Shown: positions 16,972 through 25,493, numbered from the stretch's first letter. The stretch: DNA of 58,171 bases from a bacterium (GCA_021784835.1 JAJYHI010000049.1:1-58171), one strand, 5' to 3'. Translations and numbers: made by a program. The notes: generated from the sequence alone by a model not told the origin.

Positions 16972-18765
16972 TTAACCAAGCTTTATCAGTTTCGATTTTG
17001 CGGCCCATAGCATAAGTATCATAGCTTCTGTTTTAGAAAGCCTTCCTTTTCCCCGCCTGATGTAATCCACCATTTCTCCGATAGATAAGGATTCTTTATC
17101 GGAGAAATGCAAAAGCAGTTCATGAAGTTCCGGATTGCTTTCGGTTTCCTTAAGTAGCCGGGACATATTTTCGCGCCGAAGTATAAGCTTCGGCTTTATC
17201 GATTCGTAAGAATCCAGAAGAATAACGCTCATCATTTCCGAGACGCGCTGTTCATAGGTATGGAGTTTCCTTACCGTCGCGTAGCCGTGTTCGGCAATCG
17301 CATTCCTTTCGTCTTCATGGTCTAAGTAATATCTTATTTTCTTTCTTAAATCGCTGACGCTGTCGAAAACGACTAAATCTTTTCCGTCTTCAAAAACACC
17401 CTCCAGATAACTGCGCCTGTCGATTAGCTGAAACCCGCCGCAGCCGAGTATCTCGTAAACCCTTGGATTAAGGAAATCGCCGTTGGGGTTTATTTCCCAG
17501 TGCCACATCGATGAATGTAGATTTATATTTATTTTGGAATAATTATAAATTTTTACGGCTTCTTCTTCCGAAAAACGTCTCCCGCCTTCCTGTATAAACA
17601 ATTTCAGGGGCATTTCGGCCGCCCAGTCGTTGCCCCATATTTTGAAATTAAAATCCAATAACTGGGCAAAAACGTTTTTTCTGTTGAAATACCCTGCCCC
17701 CGCAAAGCTTACATCGCAGGCATAGCGTTTTTCGTCGTATTCGTTTCTTTCGGCTATCTTGTTATGAAAATCTGGCAGGCAGGCCATAGGAAGGTAGCGG
17801 TAATTACTAATGCCCAAATTTTCCAATTCTTTAAAAAAAGCGTCTTTCTGAATGGTAAAAAAATAATCGACGTGCCTTGCAATGCTCCCCCAGTAGGTAA
17901 TAGTGCGAAAATCCTCCACGAACCAGTAAGCGGTTTTTATTCCCATGCTTTTTAATTTCAGAATCACCCTTTCGGCCGCCGGGGCCTGCGCCATAAAAAG
18001 CACCATGTCCGGGGGTTCGTTTAACACCGACGAAAGAAGCGCTTCAGACATCAGATTAATCTGCAGCTGCCGTAAAGAATTCACATGGTCTTCGTTTTTG
18101 GTAAAATCCCCAAGATACCTGTAACCGTCGTAGAACCTCGAAAAGTCGATTATTTTAGCATTGTATCCGCAGTTTAAAAATGCCCTGTAAATATAATTGC
18201 CTATGGTGGAAGAACCGCCGTACATAGGCTGAACTATCAATACCTTAAAAGCCGGAGGGCTGAAAAACTGGCTTATATTATAAGACTTATATATTAAATC
18301 GTAAGTTTTGGGAAAAATATTTTTATAGGATGCGAGCTCGAAAAATAAAGCCCCCCTATCTTTCATCTCCAGTTTTTCTATTATTTTTTGAGCGTCTAAA
18401 CTTTCGGCGTCCGGCACAAAAACATTTATGCCGTTTTTTTCCAAAAAATCTGATATTTCAATATTTTCCTTTATATAATCAAATGATTCTGCGCTTGGTT
18501 CGACTACGGTAATTTTAACGCCGTAAGTTTCTCTCAGGAGTTCCACGAGAGCTTTTATATGGTATCCGAATCCGAGGCCAAAAATAATTACCGATTCAGG
18601 TTTCCCGGTAATTTTTTCCATTGCGGATTCCGCCCACTTTTTCCCTTCCGAAACCGGGTTATAAGCTGAATGAACGGTGATACCGTTAATTTTGAAAGAC
18701 GGGGCGTTTTTTAATTTCGCCTGGACAAGTTCAAAATTCAAGCCTTTATCGTCTGAATAATCCAT
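16972..18765 (-). CDS. CgeB-like glycosyltransferase with Maf-like N-terminal domain
   Basis: A 597-aa protein. Residues about 35-160 (SVIIFGLGFGYHIKALVELL, VKITVVEPSAESFDYI) form a Rossmann-type region resembling the N-terminal part of Maf/DUF115 flagellin-modifying proteins. Residues about 185-530 are a GT-B region of the CgeB type (FKVLIVQPMYGGSSTIGNYIY at its start, then KIWGNDW, LNPRVYEILGCGGFQLIDRR as donor site, and DLRKKIRYYLDHEDERN). A short helical tail ends the protein. It lies 2 nt after the GT9 gene at 18768. Flagellin glycosylation is the best guess from the position between fliS and other glycosyltransferases. Confidence 0.78.
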   Translation of the reverse strand: MDYSDDKGLNFELVQAKLKNAPSFKINGITVHSAYNPVSEGKKWAESAMEKITGKPESVIIFGLGFGYHIKALVELLRETYGVKITVVEPSAESFDYIKENIEISDFLEKNGINVFVPDAESLDAQKIIEKLEMKDRGALFFELASYKNIFPKTYDLIYKSYNISQFFSPPAFKVLIVQPMYGGSSTIGNYIYRAFLNCGYNAKIIDFSRFYDGYRYLGDFTKNEDHVNSLRQLQINLMSEALLSSVLNEPPDMVLFMAQAPAAERVILKLKSMGIKTAYWFVEDFRTITYWGSIARHVDYFFTIQKDAFFKELENLGISNYRYLPMACLPDFHNKIAERNEYDEKRYACDVSFAGAGYFNRKNVFAQLLDFNFKIWGNDWAAEMPLKLFIQEGGRRFSEEEAVKIYNYSKININLHSSMWHWEINPNGDFLNPRVYEILGCGGFQLIDRRSYLEGVFEDGKDLVVFDSVSDLRKKIRYYLDHEDERNAIAEHGYATVRKLHTYEQRVSEMMSVILLDSYESIKPKLILRRENMSRLLKETESNPELHELLLHFSDKESLSIGEMVDYIRRGKGRLSKTEAMILMLWAAKSKLIKLG

Positions 18766-18767
18766 AG

Positions 18768-20435
18768 TTATAATCTTCCTAAAATTTCGAGGGCCGTATC
18801 TAAAAGCAAAATAATATCGTTAAAAGCTTTAGATAAAATTTTGAGTTTATGTTTTTCGGAATATCCTGCATCCGGAATAACAGCCTCGTCGATGAAGTAA
18901 TCTACGGCCAGTTTCAAATAACCGTAATTGTAGCCGAGAGATTTTACCGACTCCGCAAATTTCTTAAAATATTCTCCTTTGTAGCCTTCGGAACGGGCAA
19001 AACATTTTTTGCCGTTTTCGAAAACGCTTTTAATGAAAGTTATTTCAGATATTAAAATGACCGCGGCCTTTTTACTATTTTTATAATATTTTTTAGTATA
19101 TTGCAAGATTCTGTTTAAATCCGGGTTTACGGCTACGTCCGATAGAACATAAATCCAGGAGAATTTTAATATCTCCGAGGCAAGTTCGTTTTTGCCGATT
19201 TCTTTTTTAACTAAAGGAAAATAATGGATAGAGCCTATATGTTTGCAAACGGCCGCTTCAAAATTCCCTTTTTTTATATTCCCGGAGATAATTTTTGCGG
19301 CAGCTTTATTTTTAGTTCCGTCTAAAATCATTTCGGCTAAATGAAAAACGTCCTGGGGATTTACGTCTCTTTTGCACCCAAAGTTATACCGGCAGGGTTC
19401 ATTCTCTAAGCAAGGATAACATTCGGCCTTCGAGTAAATAACGTAAGAATTTTTTAAATGGGGGCCCGTTTCGTAAAAATTAGAATTTCCTATGAAAACG
19501 GAAACGGCGGGAACGTTTAAAACCTGCGAAATATGAAGCGTACCCGTGTCGGCAGAAACGATTAAATCGAAGTCTTTTAATAAATATATAATTTCGCTCG
19601 GAGAAGTTTTTCCGGTTATATCCAGAACCATGTGTGCGATTTCCAAGGGAACGTATTTCTTGATTTCGGCAGCAATTCCTGTTTCTCCGGCAGCGCCTAC
19701 TATGACTATTTCTGAATTTATATTTTTAAGTAAAAGTTCAATCAGTCTGGCGTAACTTTCCGGATGCCAGACTCTTTTTATCGAGGAAGCGCCCGGTGAT
19801 ATACAAATCCTAAATTTGCGGTTACTTTTTGGGGTTTTTTTTATCCTTTTTTTATCTAAATTTAAATACTCCGGGTTAAAAGCTTCGTATTTTTTTTTTA
19901 TTTCTGCCGGCATGCCAAGACCGATAAAAGAAAAAATATCCACGATATTGATTTTATTAAGGCTCCGGTTTTTAATGGAATTATAAAGATAATTCGGCGC
20001 TCCTTTCCTTAAAATGGCGTCCGAGGGTTTCTCCGACTTGTTAATGGATATAAAACCTTTTTTTTCGGCATCGTCGAAAAAGTCCATAAAAAGCGAAGTT
20101 TTTATATCATGGTTTAAATTAACCGCAAGGTTGTATTTTTTTAAAAATTTAGAAATATAAGGCCGGTAGTTATCTAAAAAATTAAAAAAAAGAGATGGAT
20201 TAAAGTTGTCTAAAGAGGGGTCGGTATTTCCGGCAGAAGTTAATTCTTCTAAAGTATGCAGTTTTATGTTATCGTTGAAAAGCCGCTTTATATCCGTAAG
20301 GCTTTCGTCTATTGCTATGTCTATCTTCCCGGGGACATTCCCGTCCTGGTTTTTTTTATAAAGGCCGTTTATTAATGGGATAGACTGGAAGAAGTCCCCT
20401 ATTCTCCTTATCTGAAAAATAAAGATATTGTCCAT
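18768..20435 (-). CDS. GT9 (heptosyltransferase-type) glycosyltransferase with C-terminal extension
   Basis: A 555-aa protein. The N-terminus FIFQIRRIGDFFQSIPLI is a GT9 acceptor loop, ICISPGASSIKRVWHPESYARLIELL and LIVSADTGTLHISQVLNVPAVSVFIG are the two donor-site motifs, and a Cys cluster (ECYPCLENEPCRYNFGC) follows. Residues beyond about 360 form a helical extension, as in the protein at 15142. Its ATG shares one base with the end of fliS (1-nt overlap), so it is the first glycosyltransferase of the run and is tightly tied to the flagellar genes. Sugar unknown. Confidence 0.86.
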   Translation of the reverse strand: MDNIFIFQIRRIGDFFQSIPLINGLYKKNQDGNVPGKIDIAIDESLTDIKRLFNDNIKLHTLEELTSAGNTDPSLDNFNPSLFFNFLDNYRPYISKFLKKYNLAVNLNHDIKTSLFMDFFDDAEKKGFISINKSEKPSDAILRKGAPNYLYNSIKNRSLNKINIVDIFSFIGLGMPAEIKKKYEAFNPEYLNLDKKRIKKTPKSNRKFRICISPGASSIKRVWHPESYARLIELLLKNINSEIVIVGAAGETGIAAEIKKYVPLEIAHMVLDITGKTSPSEIIYLLKDFDLIVSADTGTLHISQVLNVPAVSVFIGNSNFYETGPHLKNSYVIYSKAECYPCLENEPCRYNFGCKRDVNPQDVFHLAEMILDGTKNKAAAKIISGNIKKGNFEAAVCKHIGSIHYFPLVKKEIGKNELASEILKFSWIYVLSDVAVNPDLNRILQYTKKYYKNSKKAAVILISEITFIKSVFENGKKCFARSEGYKGEYFKKFAESVKSLGYNYGYLKLAVDYFIDEAVIPDAGYSEKHKLKILSKAFNDIILLLDTALEILGRL

Positions 20436-20863
20436 CAGGCCATAACTGCCATATTTGTATTAATAGTCATGCCTGCATCCGATTTTTTATTAAATTTTTC
20501 TTTTTCTATTATTATTTTCCATCCTTTTAAAAGATTTTCCAGGATGGCGATGGATTCGTCCAATTTATACAAATCTTTCTTTAGATTGGCGGTAGTAAGG
20601 TGAAAAGATAAAAAAGTATAAAGCTTATTTAGATTTTTAGCGGTTTCTCCGCCCTTTTCCATATTTAACCTGTTGTTTAATTCGTTAATTATGGCTACCG
20701 CGTTCGAAATGTTTATCGATTTACCCGCGTAATCGTTTTGCGCGAGTTTTTCTTTAGCCGTTTTAATAAAATTTATAGTCCCTTCATAAGCCATGATTAT
20801 TAATGTTCCCTGGTCTAAACTGTTTGCCTCCACGGCTTCATATCTCGATGCTGGATTTAACAT
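20435..20863 (-). CDS. fliS: Flagellar export chaperone FliS
   Basis: A 142-aa helical protein. FliS binds the C-terminus of flagellin in the cytosol and prevents early polymerisation before export. NPASRYEAVEANSLDQGTLIIMAYEGTINFI is the conserved start (usual form N-x-Y-x-x-x-x-x...L-I-x-M-L-Y-D-G), and the SINISNAVAIINELNNRLNMEKGGETAKNLNKLY region is the second helix pair. GGAGGAA lies 10 nt before the ATG. It lies between fliD and the glycosyltransferase operon, overlapping the latter by 1 nt. Confidence 0.92.
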   Translation of the reverse strand: MLNPASRYEAVEANSLDQGTLIIMAYEGTINFIKTAKEKLAQNDYAGKSINISNAVAIINELNNRLNMEKGGETAKNLNKLYTFLSFHLTTANLKKDLYKLDESIAILENLLKGWKIIIEKEKFNKKSDAGMTINTNMAVMA

Positions 20864-20930
20864 GATTTTTAAATTCCTCCGTCTTTTTTGTATATTTTTT
20901 ATTCATTATTTTATATTAATTTTTATAATC

Positions 20931-22328
20931 TTATGGAGCGCCCGTATTTACCATCTGTTTAATGGAATTAGTCAGCGTCGAGTTAGTTGTTTGCATCTGT
21001 CCTATATACGATTCCAAACTTGAAAATTCTTTCGTGTACATCCCCATCTGCTGCTGGACGATTGCCTGTTGAAGAGATATCTGGTTATTCATGCTCGCAA
21101 GCTGGGTATTAATTGAAGCTTCATTATATTTAATTACGCCGTTAGCAGGATTGGTGTATGAATTTAAAAAATAAGTCAATCCTGCGGATTCTGAAACGCC
21201 GTCCGCACTTGAAGACCCGTTGACCAGCGCGCTGAAGAATTGCTGAACCTGCTGGGGATTCGAAGAAAGCATAGAATTTAATGTAGAAGTATTAAGTGAA
21301 ATTTTTCCCGAGCCGTCCGAATTGGAAGTTATCCCGTATGTCGAAGGAAGGCCCGCATCTCCAGAAAGGGTAGGCGCCTCGCTGCCGATATATCCGTAAA
21401 GCGTATTTACTAATTGCGAAAGCGACGCGTTTCCGCCAAGCGGTCCAAGAGATTTTGTAGTCTGGTTATACGACTGCTGTGTAGATATATCCCCTATTAG
21501 CTGATTATATAAGGTTACGAAACTGCTGGCCGCAGCGTCTATAGCCGAATTATCCAACGCTACGGTTATATTCGCCGAACCCGTCGAAGATAAATTTAAA
21601 GTTACCCCGGGAATAACGTTGGAAACTGTGTCCGACTGACTCTGGATGTTTATTCCTTCGTAATTTAAGGCCGCGTTCTGAGCGGACTGGGTCGAAGAAA
21701 AAGTTAATCCGGTAGGATTGCTTGGAAAAGTAATAGAATAATTAGTTCCAGTATTATTGCTTTCTAAAACGAGTTGATAAGGGTCCGTAGAATTCCCGTT
21801 GTTAATAATAGAAGCAGTCACTCCGGCGCCGGCATTGTTTATTGCCTGTTCTAAGCCTTGGAGCGTGTCGTTCGACGAATCCACGGTTATATTCGTAGTA
21901 GTCCCGTTAACGGTAATTCCGAACGTTCCGTTCCCAACGGATGAAGAAACTGAAGCTACTCCGTTGGAAGCTTGGACGTTTGCCTGGGCTAAATATGTAA
22001 CGGTTACGGGGTATGTTCCCGCAATGGCGGAAGACGAAGTCGATGCTGTCGCCACAGCCGTGTTGTTGGAAGACGCGGTATATGTCTGAAATAACGAAGG
22101 TTCTCCCAGGACTTGCGCCGCAGAACTTAAATTGGAAATATCCGAACTTATAGTCTGCCAGGCAGAAAGCTGGTTATTTAGTGGTGTTTCCTGGCTCTGC
22201 ATAAGCGTTATAGGCTCAGACAGACTTTGCTGGTAAGCATTAAGTATCGTCGTATAATTAATTCCCGATGAAGGACCGGTTCCTAATACTACAAGCCCCT
22301 GATTAGGAAACGAACTTGAAATCGACAT
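20931..22328 (-). CDS. fliD: Flagellar filament cap protein FliD
   Basis: A 465-aa hook-associated protein 2 which caps the filament and directs flagellin folding. INYTTILNAYQQSLSEPITLMQSQETPLNNQLSAWQTISSDI is the FliD_N coiled region. The middle part is Ser/Thr/Asn/Gly-rich, and the C-terminal coil (YNEASINTQLASMNNQISLQQAIVQQQM, then YIGQMQTTNSTL) is FliD_C. It carries only five Lys and no Arg or His, unusual for this family. GGGAG is 11 nt before the ATG. Order fliC-flaG-fliD-fliS is common in flagellar loci. Confidence 0.92.
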   Translation of the reverse strand: MSISSSFPNQGLVVLGTGPSSGINYTTILNAYQQSLSEPITLMQSQETPLNNQLSAWQTISSDISNLSSAAQVLGEPSLFQTYTASSNNTAVATASTSSSAIAGTYPVTVTYLAQANVQASNGVASVSSSVGNGTFGITVNGTTTNITVDSSNDTLQGLEQAINNAGAGVTASIINNGNSTDPYQLVLESNNTGTNYSITFPSNPTGLTFSSTQSAQNAALNYEGINIQSQSDTVSNVIPGVTLNLSSTGSANITVALDNSAIDAAASSFVTLYNQLIGDISTQQSYNQTTKSLGPLGGNASLSQLVNTLYGYIGSEAPTLSGDAGLPSTYGITSNSDGSGKISLNTSTLNSMLSSNPQQVQQFFSALVNGSSSADGVSESAGLTYFLNSYTNPANGVIKYNEASINTQLASMNNQISLQQAIVQQQMGMYTKEFSSLESYIGQMQTTNSTLTNSIKQMVNTGAP

Positions 22329-22410
22329 TTATATCATCTCCCGAAAAAACGCAAAGATATATCATTAATATTTGTTTACATCTACAATTTACATATTTGA
22401 ATCTAATCAT

Positions 22411-22851
22411 TTACATTTGCTTATTGTAAATAGAACCCTTCTGGTAATTGGACATAGTTTTTAAAACCTGTTCAGGCGGAATCTGGGCTACAACCTTTCC
22501 GGTTTTAAAATCCACTATAGTAACCACTCCTGCGCCTACGCTAGGATCCCATTTAAAAAGAATAGCCTGTGAAAGCATTGGGGAAGGATTAATATCCGAC
22601 TGTATCTGATTAGATAGTTCCTGTTGTTTCGTCTTATTATTATCGACCGAATTATTATTTGCGGTATTTTGCGAATTACCGTTTCCGGACGATGCGTTTT
22701 GAATATTATTATCGTTTTTATTAACGGTTTGAGAACTGTCGTTTATATTATTTCCGCTATTCAAGACCGACGGATGATTCAACCCGTTAGCTTGATTTAT
22801 AATCTGGCTTTGAATATCTAAACCGTTTATGTTTAACAATGGCTGGCTCAT
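22411..22851 (-). CDS. flaG: FlaG-family flagellar protein
   Basis: A 146-aa protein whose last 50 residues (LFKWDPSVGAGVVTIVDFKTGKVVAQIPPEQVL) carry the FlaG core: a two-stranded V-x-I-x-D-x-x-T-G-x-V-x-x-Q-I-P-P-E motif. The N-terminal 90 residues are low complexity, with a striking number of Asn, Ser and Gln. In Campylobacter and Vibrio FlaG affects filament length. Gene position between fliC and fliD agrees. The Shine-Dalgarno is weak. Confidence 0.85.
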   Translation of the reverse strand: MSQPLLNINGLDIQSQIINQANGLNHPSVLNSGNNINDSSQTVNKNDNNIQNASSGNGNSQNTANNNSVDNNKTKQQELSNQIQSDINPSPMLSQAILFKWDPSVGAGVVTIVDFKTGKVVAQIPPEQVLKTMSNYQKGSIYNKQM

Positions 22852-22881
22852 AATTTACCACATTTCTTTCGTTACGTTTAA

Positions 22882-22919
22882 ATCCGGGAGGAGAAATAAA
22901 CTAACTTATCCTCCCGGAT
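22882..22919 (-). terminator. Hairpin between fliC and flaG
   Basis: Perfect 11-bp inverted repeat (22882-22892 and 22909-22919) with a 16-nt loop, lying 33 nt after the flagellin stop on the minus strand. The following tract on that strand (TTTAAAC) is only a short U-run, so it could be a partial terminator that makes flagellin mRNA abundant relative to flaG-fliD, or an mRNA 3'-end stabiliser. The symmetric arms are certain, the function is not. Confidence 0.55.
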
Positions 22920-22951
22920 ATATTGAATACTTGTCCTATTGATACCGCTAT

Positions 22952-24298
22952 TTATTTCAATAGGGTTAAAAGCCCCTGGGGAACGAGCGAAGCCTGTGAA
23001 AGCATAGCCTCGCCGGATTGCGCCAACGTTGAAAGCAATGTAAAATTCGACATCTCTGAGGCGAAATTTACGTCCATTATGATATTATAGGCAGCCTGCG
23101 TATTCGTATTTTCGGTCTGAAGATTCCCGAGTATCTGGGTAACCCTGTTCTGATACGAACCCAGCTGGCCGCTTATGCCCGCAACCTGATTTATAGCGTT
23201 TTGGACCGCCGAAATAGCGATTAACGCGCTGGAAGCGTTTGTCAAACTCACGTTATTTAATGAAGAAACGACGTTGCCGTTGGATACGAGTCCTAGCAAT
23301 GCAGCCGAAACACCTTGGATTGCAACAGAAATCTGGTTATTGGTAGTATCCGAATTAGGCCCTATCTGAAACGTAAACGTGCTCGTTGCATTGTTGACGT
23401 TCGCATAAGTGCTGTAGTTATCCGCTACGGTACTCGTAAGGCTCGAAGCCGTGTTGGTAATAATCGTTTCCGCGCCTTGATATGTAGTGTTGAGTCCTGA
23501 GACGGTGCTTCCTGATGCGGAACCGAAAAAATATGTAGTGCTTCCGCTAATTACGGATGTAGAGGCGATTGTATCTGAAGTGCTGGCAGTCGTATAAAGA
23601 TATTGCGTAATTGCCGTCTGTCCTCCGGTATAGAATGTGCTCGTTCCCGATAATCCGGCGTAAACGGTTTCGTTGCTGGTAAGGGTTTCGCTTGCGGCTC
23701 CGGTCAATGCCGAATAAGAATCGAAAGCAGTTCCGCTTAAGGTCATTGCCGTCGCAGTTCCCGTAAAAGTTGACGGATTGGCAAGAGTCGTGCTTGTTCC
23801 GTCGGTTCCGTAAATGGTAGTCGTCGCTCCGGAAACGGTAGAACCCGAAAAAAATATGGATCCGCTTCCGTAAGCGTTCAGCAGGTTAAGTCCGTTAAAG
23901 TTCGTAGAATCGGCTATCTGGGTAATTTCCGAAGAAAGCTGTACGAACTCGCTGTTTAATGCAGCAAGGTTGTCTGTACTGTTAGTTCCGTTCGCGGCAT
24001 TTGTAGCAAGAGACTGCATAGTGCCTAACATGCCCTGAATAGTAGCAAGCGCGCCGGAAGCGATATTGATAAGGGAATTTCCGGTGTTTGCGTTGTTTGT
24101 GGCTTGAGTGAGACCGAGCGAAGTCGCATTTAACGTCTGAGCGATTTCGTAACCTGACGGATTGACCCATGCTCCGGTAATTTCCAAACCGCTGGAAAGC
24201 CTGTTTAATGATTCCCCTAATGAGTTATTAGTGTTTTGAAGATTGTCTTCCGCGACTACTGCGGACTGGTTTGAATTGATAAATAAACCGTTGTACAT
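22952..24298 (-). CDS. fliC: Flagellin
   Basis: A 448-aa filament protein. The N-terminus (SLNRLSSGLEITGAW..., NTGNSLINIASGALATIQGMLGTMQSLATNAANGTNS, then IADSTNFNGLNLLN) is the D0/D1 helical part. The C-terminus (QLGSYQNRVTQILGNLQTENTNTQAA... SEMSNFTLLSTLAQSGEAMLSQA) is the partner. Residues about 145-305 form a Ser/Thr/Gly-rich variable domain. Only R33, R385 and K448 are basic in the whole chain, against about 21 acidic residues, with no His or Cys. The RBS CGGAGG is 5 nt upstream. The operon downstream encodes glycosyltransferases that probably decorate this Ser/Thr-rich domain. Confidence 0.95.
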   Translation of the reverse strand: MYNGLFINSNQSAVVAEDNLQNTNNSLGESLNRLSSGLEITGAWVNPSGYEIAQTLNATSLGLTQATNNANTGNSLINIASGALATIQGMLGTMQSLATNAANGTNSTDNLAALNSEFVQLSSEITQIADSTNFNGLNLLNAYGSGSIFFSGSTVSGATTTIYGTDGTSTTLANPSTFTGTATAMTLSGTAFDSYSALTGAASETLTSNETVYAGLSGTSTFYTGGQTAITQYLYTTASTSDTIASTSVISGSTTYFFGSASGSTVSGLNTTYQGAETIITNTASSLTSTVADNYSTYANVNNATSTFTFQIGPNSDTTNNQISVAIQGVSAALLGLVSNGNVVSSLNNVSLTNASSALIAISAVQNAINQVAGISGQLGSYQNRVTQILGNLQTENTNTQAAYNIIMDVNFASEMSNFTLLSTLAQSGEAMLSQASLVPQGLLTLLK

Positions 24299-24318
24299 TT
24301 TATCCTCCGTGATAAATT

Positions 24319-24340
24319 ATTCCGGCATCCGTGCCGGAAT
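24319..24340 (-). promoter_or_regulatory. Leader hairpin upstream of flagellin RBS
   Basis: A 9-bp perfect inverted repeat (24319-24327 with 24332-24340, loop TCCG on the plus strand) lies 8 nt before the CGGAGG Shine-Dalgarno of fliC. In the mRNA it would fold as a stable stem just 5' of the ribosome-binding site. It could protect the abundant flagellin mRNA from 5' decay or be bound by a regulator. No U-tract follows, so it is not a terminator. Confidence 0.5.
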
Positions 24341-24446
24341 TGTTTAATTAATTTTTTACTTTATTTTTTTAAAACTTATTTTTTGGAATAGATTAACACC
24401 TCGCCCATTTAGATAACATCGACTAAATAATAATAAATCTTAAATT

Positions 24447-24456
24447 TCACCTCCTT
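24447..24456 (-). promoter_or_regulatory. Perfect anti-SD match without an obvious start codon
   Basis: AAGGAGGTGA on the minus strand is a 10-nt complement of the 3' end of 16S rRNA, about 150 nt before fliC. No ATG, GTG or TTG follows at a normal distance; only an ATT lies about 11 nt on, which would give a 9-residue peptide. A second mini frame (ATG at 24400, MGEVLIYSKK) starts in the stop of the first. It may be a ribosome docking or regulatory site in the leader, or chance. Confidence 0.35.
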
Positions 24457-24517
24457 GATTAATTTTTATCTCATATTTTCTAAATTATTTAGATGCATAA
24501 CCTATCCTTTCATATTT

Positions 24518-24545
24518 TAATCGTCACGACTATTTAAAAACTTTA
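24518..24545 (-). promoter_or_regulatory. Candidate sigma-28 promoter of flagellin
   Basis: On the minus strand TAAAGTTT, 12 bp, then GACGATTA; this is close to the sigma-28 form TAAA(GTTT)-N11-GCCGATAA, with six of eight bases at -10. Spacing from TAAA is 16, inside the 14-16 range reported for Bacillus sigma-D promoters. It would give a leader of about 210 nt containing the two sites described at 24447 and 24319. Confidence 0.5.
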
Positions 24546-24576
24546 ATTTATATTTTACTTCTGCAGGTGTGGTTCA

Positions 24577-25206
24577 TCAATTAATAAAAATCTCTATTTC
24601 TTCCGCTACTGCCGGTGCCGCCAACCCTTCAGTATATATAGTCATATCGGCCTGCCCGTAAAATTTCTCTCTTTCTTTAAGTTTTTCGGAAACCGTCCTT
24701 TTGGTAAATCCTTTTTCGCCTAAAACCGGTCTGTGCGTTTCGGATTTTATCCTTTCGTAAATAGTCTTTGCATCGGCTTTCAGATAGAGCGTCGTTCCGA
24801 TGTTTTTCAGCAGTTTCATGTTGCCGTTAATCATCGGCATGCCTCCGCCCGTCGAAATTACCCAATTTTTACTTTCTTTACCGGTCATTATGGAATTTTC
24901 GCAGTTAACAGCTTTTACTGTTTTTTCTTTTCCTTTATCTTTACTTGCATTCAAATATTTTTTTAAAATTTTAGATAAATCTGATTTATTTTTATCTAAT
25001 TCTTTTAAAGTTTCGGCTTCGAGATTTCTGAAATAATTCTCGCCTTTTTGTTTAAATATTTCAGTAATAGTCATACATTCTTGCGCTTCTATTAAACAGT
25101 CTAAATCTATAAAATTAAGCCCTTTATTTTTTGCAATAATCTTCCCGACTTCCGTCTTCCCCGCCCCCATAAAGCCGATTAGGACAATATTCCTATTTAT
25201 TTTCAT
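24577..25206 (-). CDS. aroK: Shikimate kinase with internal insertion
   Basis: A 209-aa P-loop kinase that phosphorylates shikimate in the chorismate pathway. Walker A is GFMGAGKT at residues 11-18; FIDLDCLIE binds shikimate, STGGGMP (119-124) is the second substrate loop, and THRPVLG lies in the lid. Typical AroK is about 170 aa; the extra length is a Lys-rich segment at about residues 71-113 inserted before the GGG loop. It is 17 nt after the toxin gene of the TA pair, so transcription may come from aroC or from the TA promoter. Confidence 0.93.
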   Translation of the reverse strand: MKINRNIVLIGFMGAGKTEVGKIIAKNKGLNFIDLDCLIEAQECMTITEIFKQKGENYFRNLEAETLKELDKNKSDLSKILKKYLNASKDKGKEKTVKAVNCENSIMTGKESKNWVISTGGGMPMINGNMKLLKNIGTTLYLKADAKTIYERIKSETHRPVLGEKGFTKRTVSEKLKEREKFYGQADMTIYTEGLAAPAVAEEIEIFIN

Positions 25207-25223
25207 TTTTTTTAATCTTTTTT

Positions 25224-25493
25224 CTATCTATATACATCTTTTCTATGTCTAACCCTAATAATTTCAACAGTCAAGATATCCTCACTAACGGAATATACAA
25301 TACAGTAATCTTTTACTCTAATTCTATATATAAAATCATTGTTTGTTAATTTCTTACATTGATTTGGGAAGGGATTTGTTTTTAAATCTTCGACTGCGTT
25401 AATTATTAACGGAATAATAGATTTGTCTATCTTTAACAATTCTTTCTTTGCAGACTTTTTCCATCTAATATTATAAGAATTATAAGATGTCAT
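25224..25493 (-). CDS. RelE-type mRNA interferase toxin
   Basis: An 89-aa small basic protein. YNIRWKKSAKKELLKID at the start and FIYRIRVKDYCIVYSVSEDILTVEIIRVRHRKDVYR at the end are the classic RelE/ParE superfamily strands, with the C-terminal R-V-x-H-R-x-x-V-Y-R of RelE. RelE toxins cut mRNA on the ribosome. It overlaps the antitoxin gene by 14 nt. The pair sits inside the aro operon. Confidence 0.87.
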   Translation of the reverse strand: MTSYNSYNIRWKKSAKKELLKIDKSIIPLIINAVEDLKTNPFPNQCKKLTNNDFIYRIRVKDYCIVYSVSEDILTVEIIRVRHRKDVYR

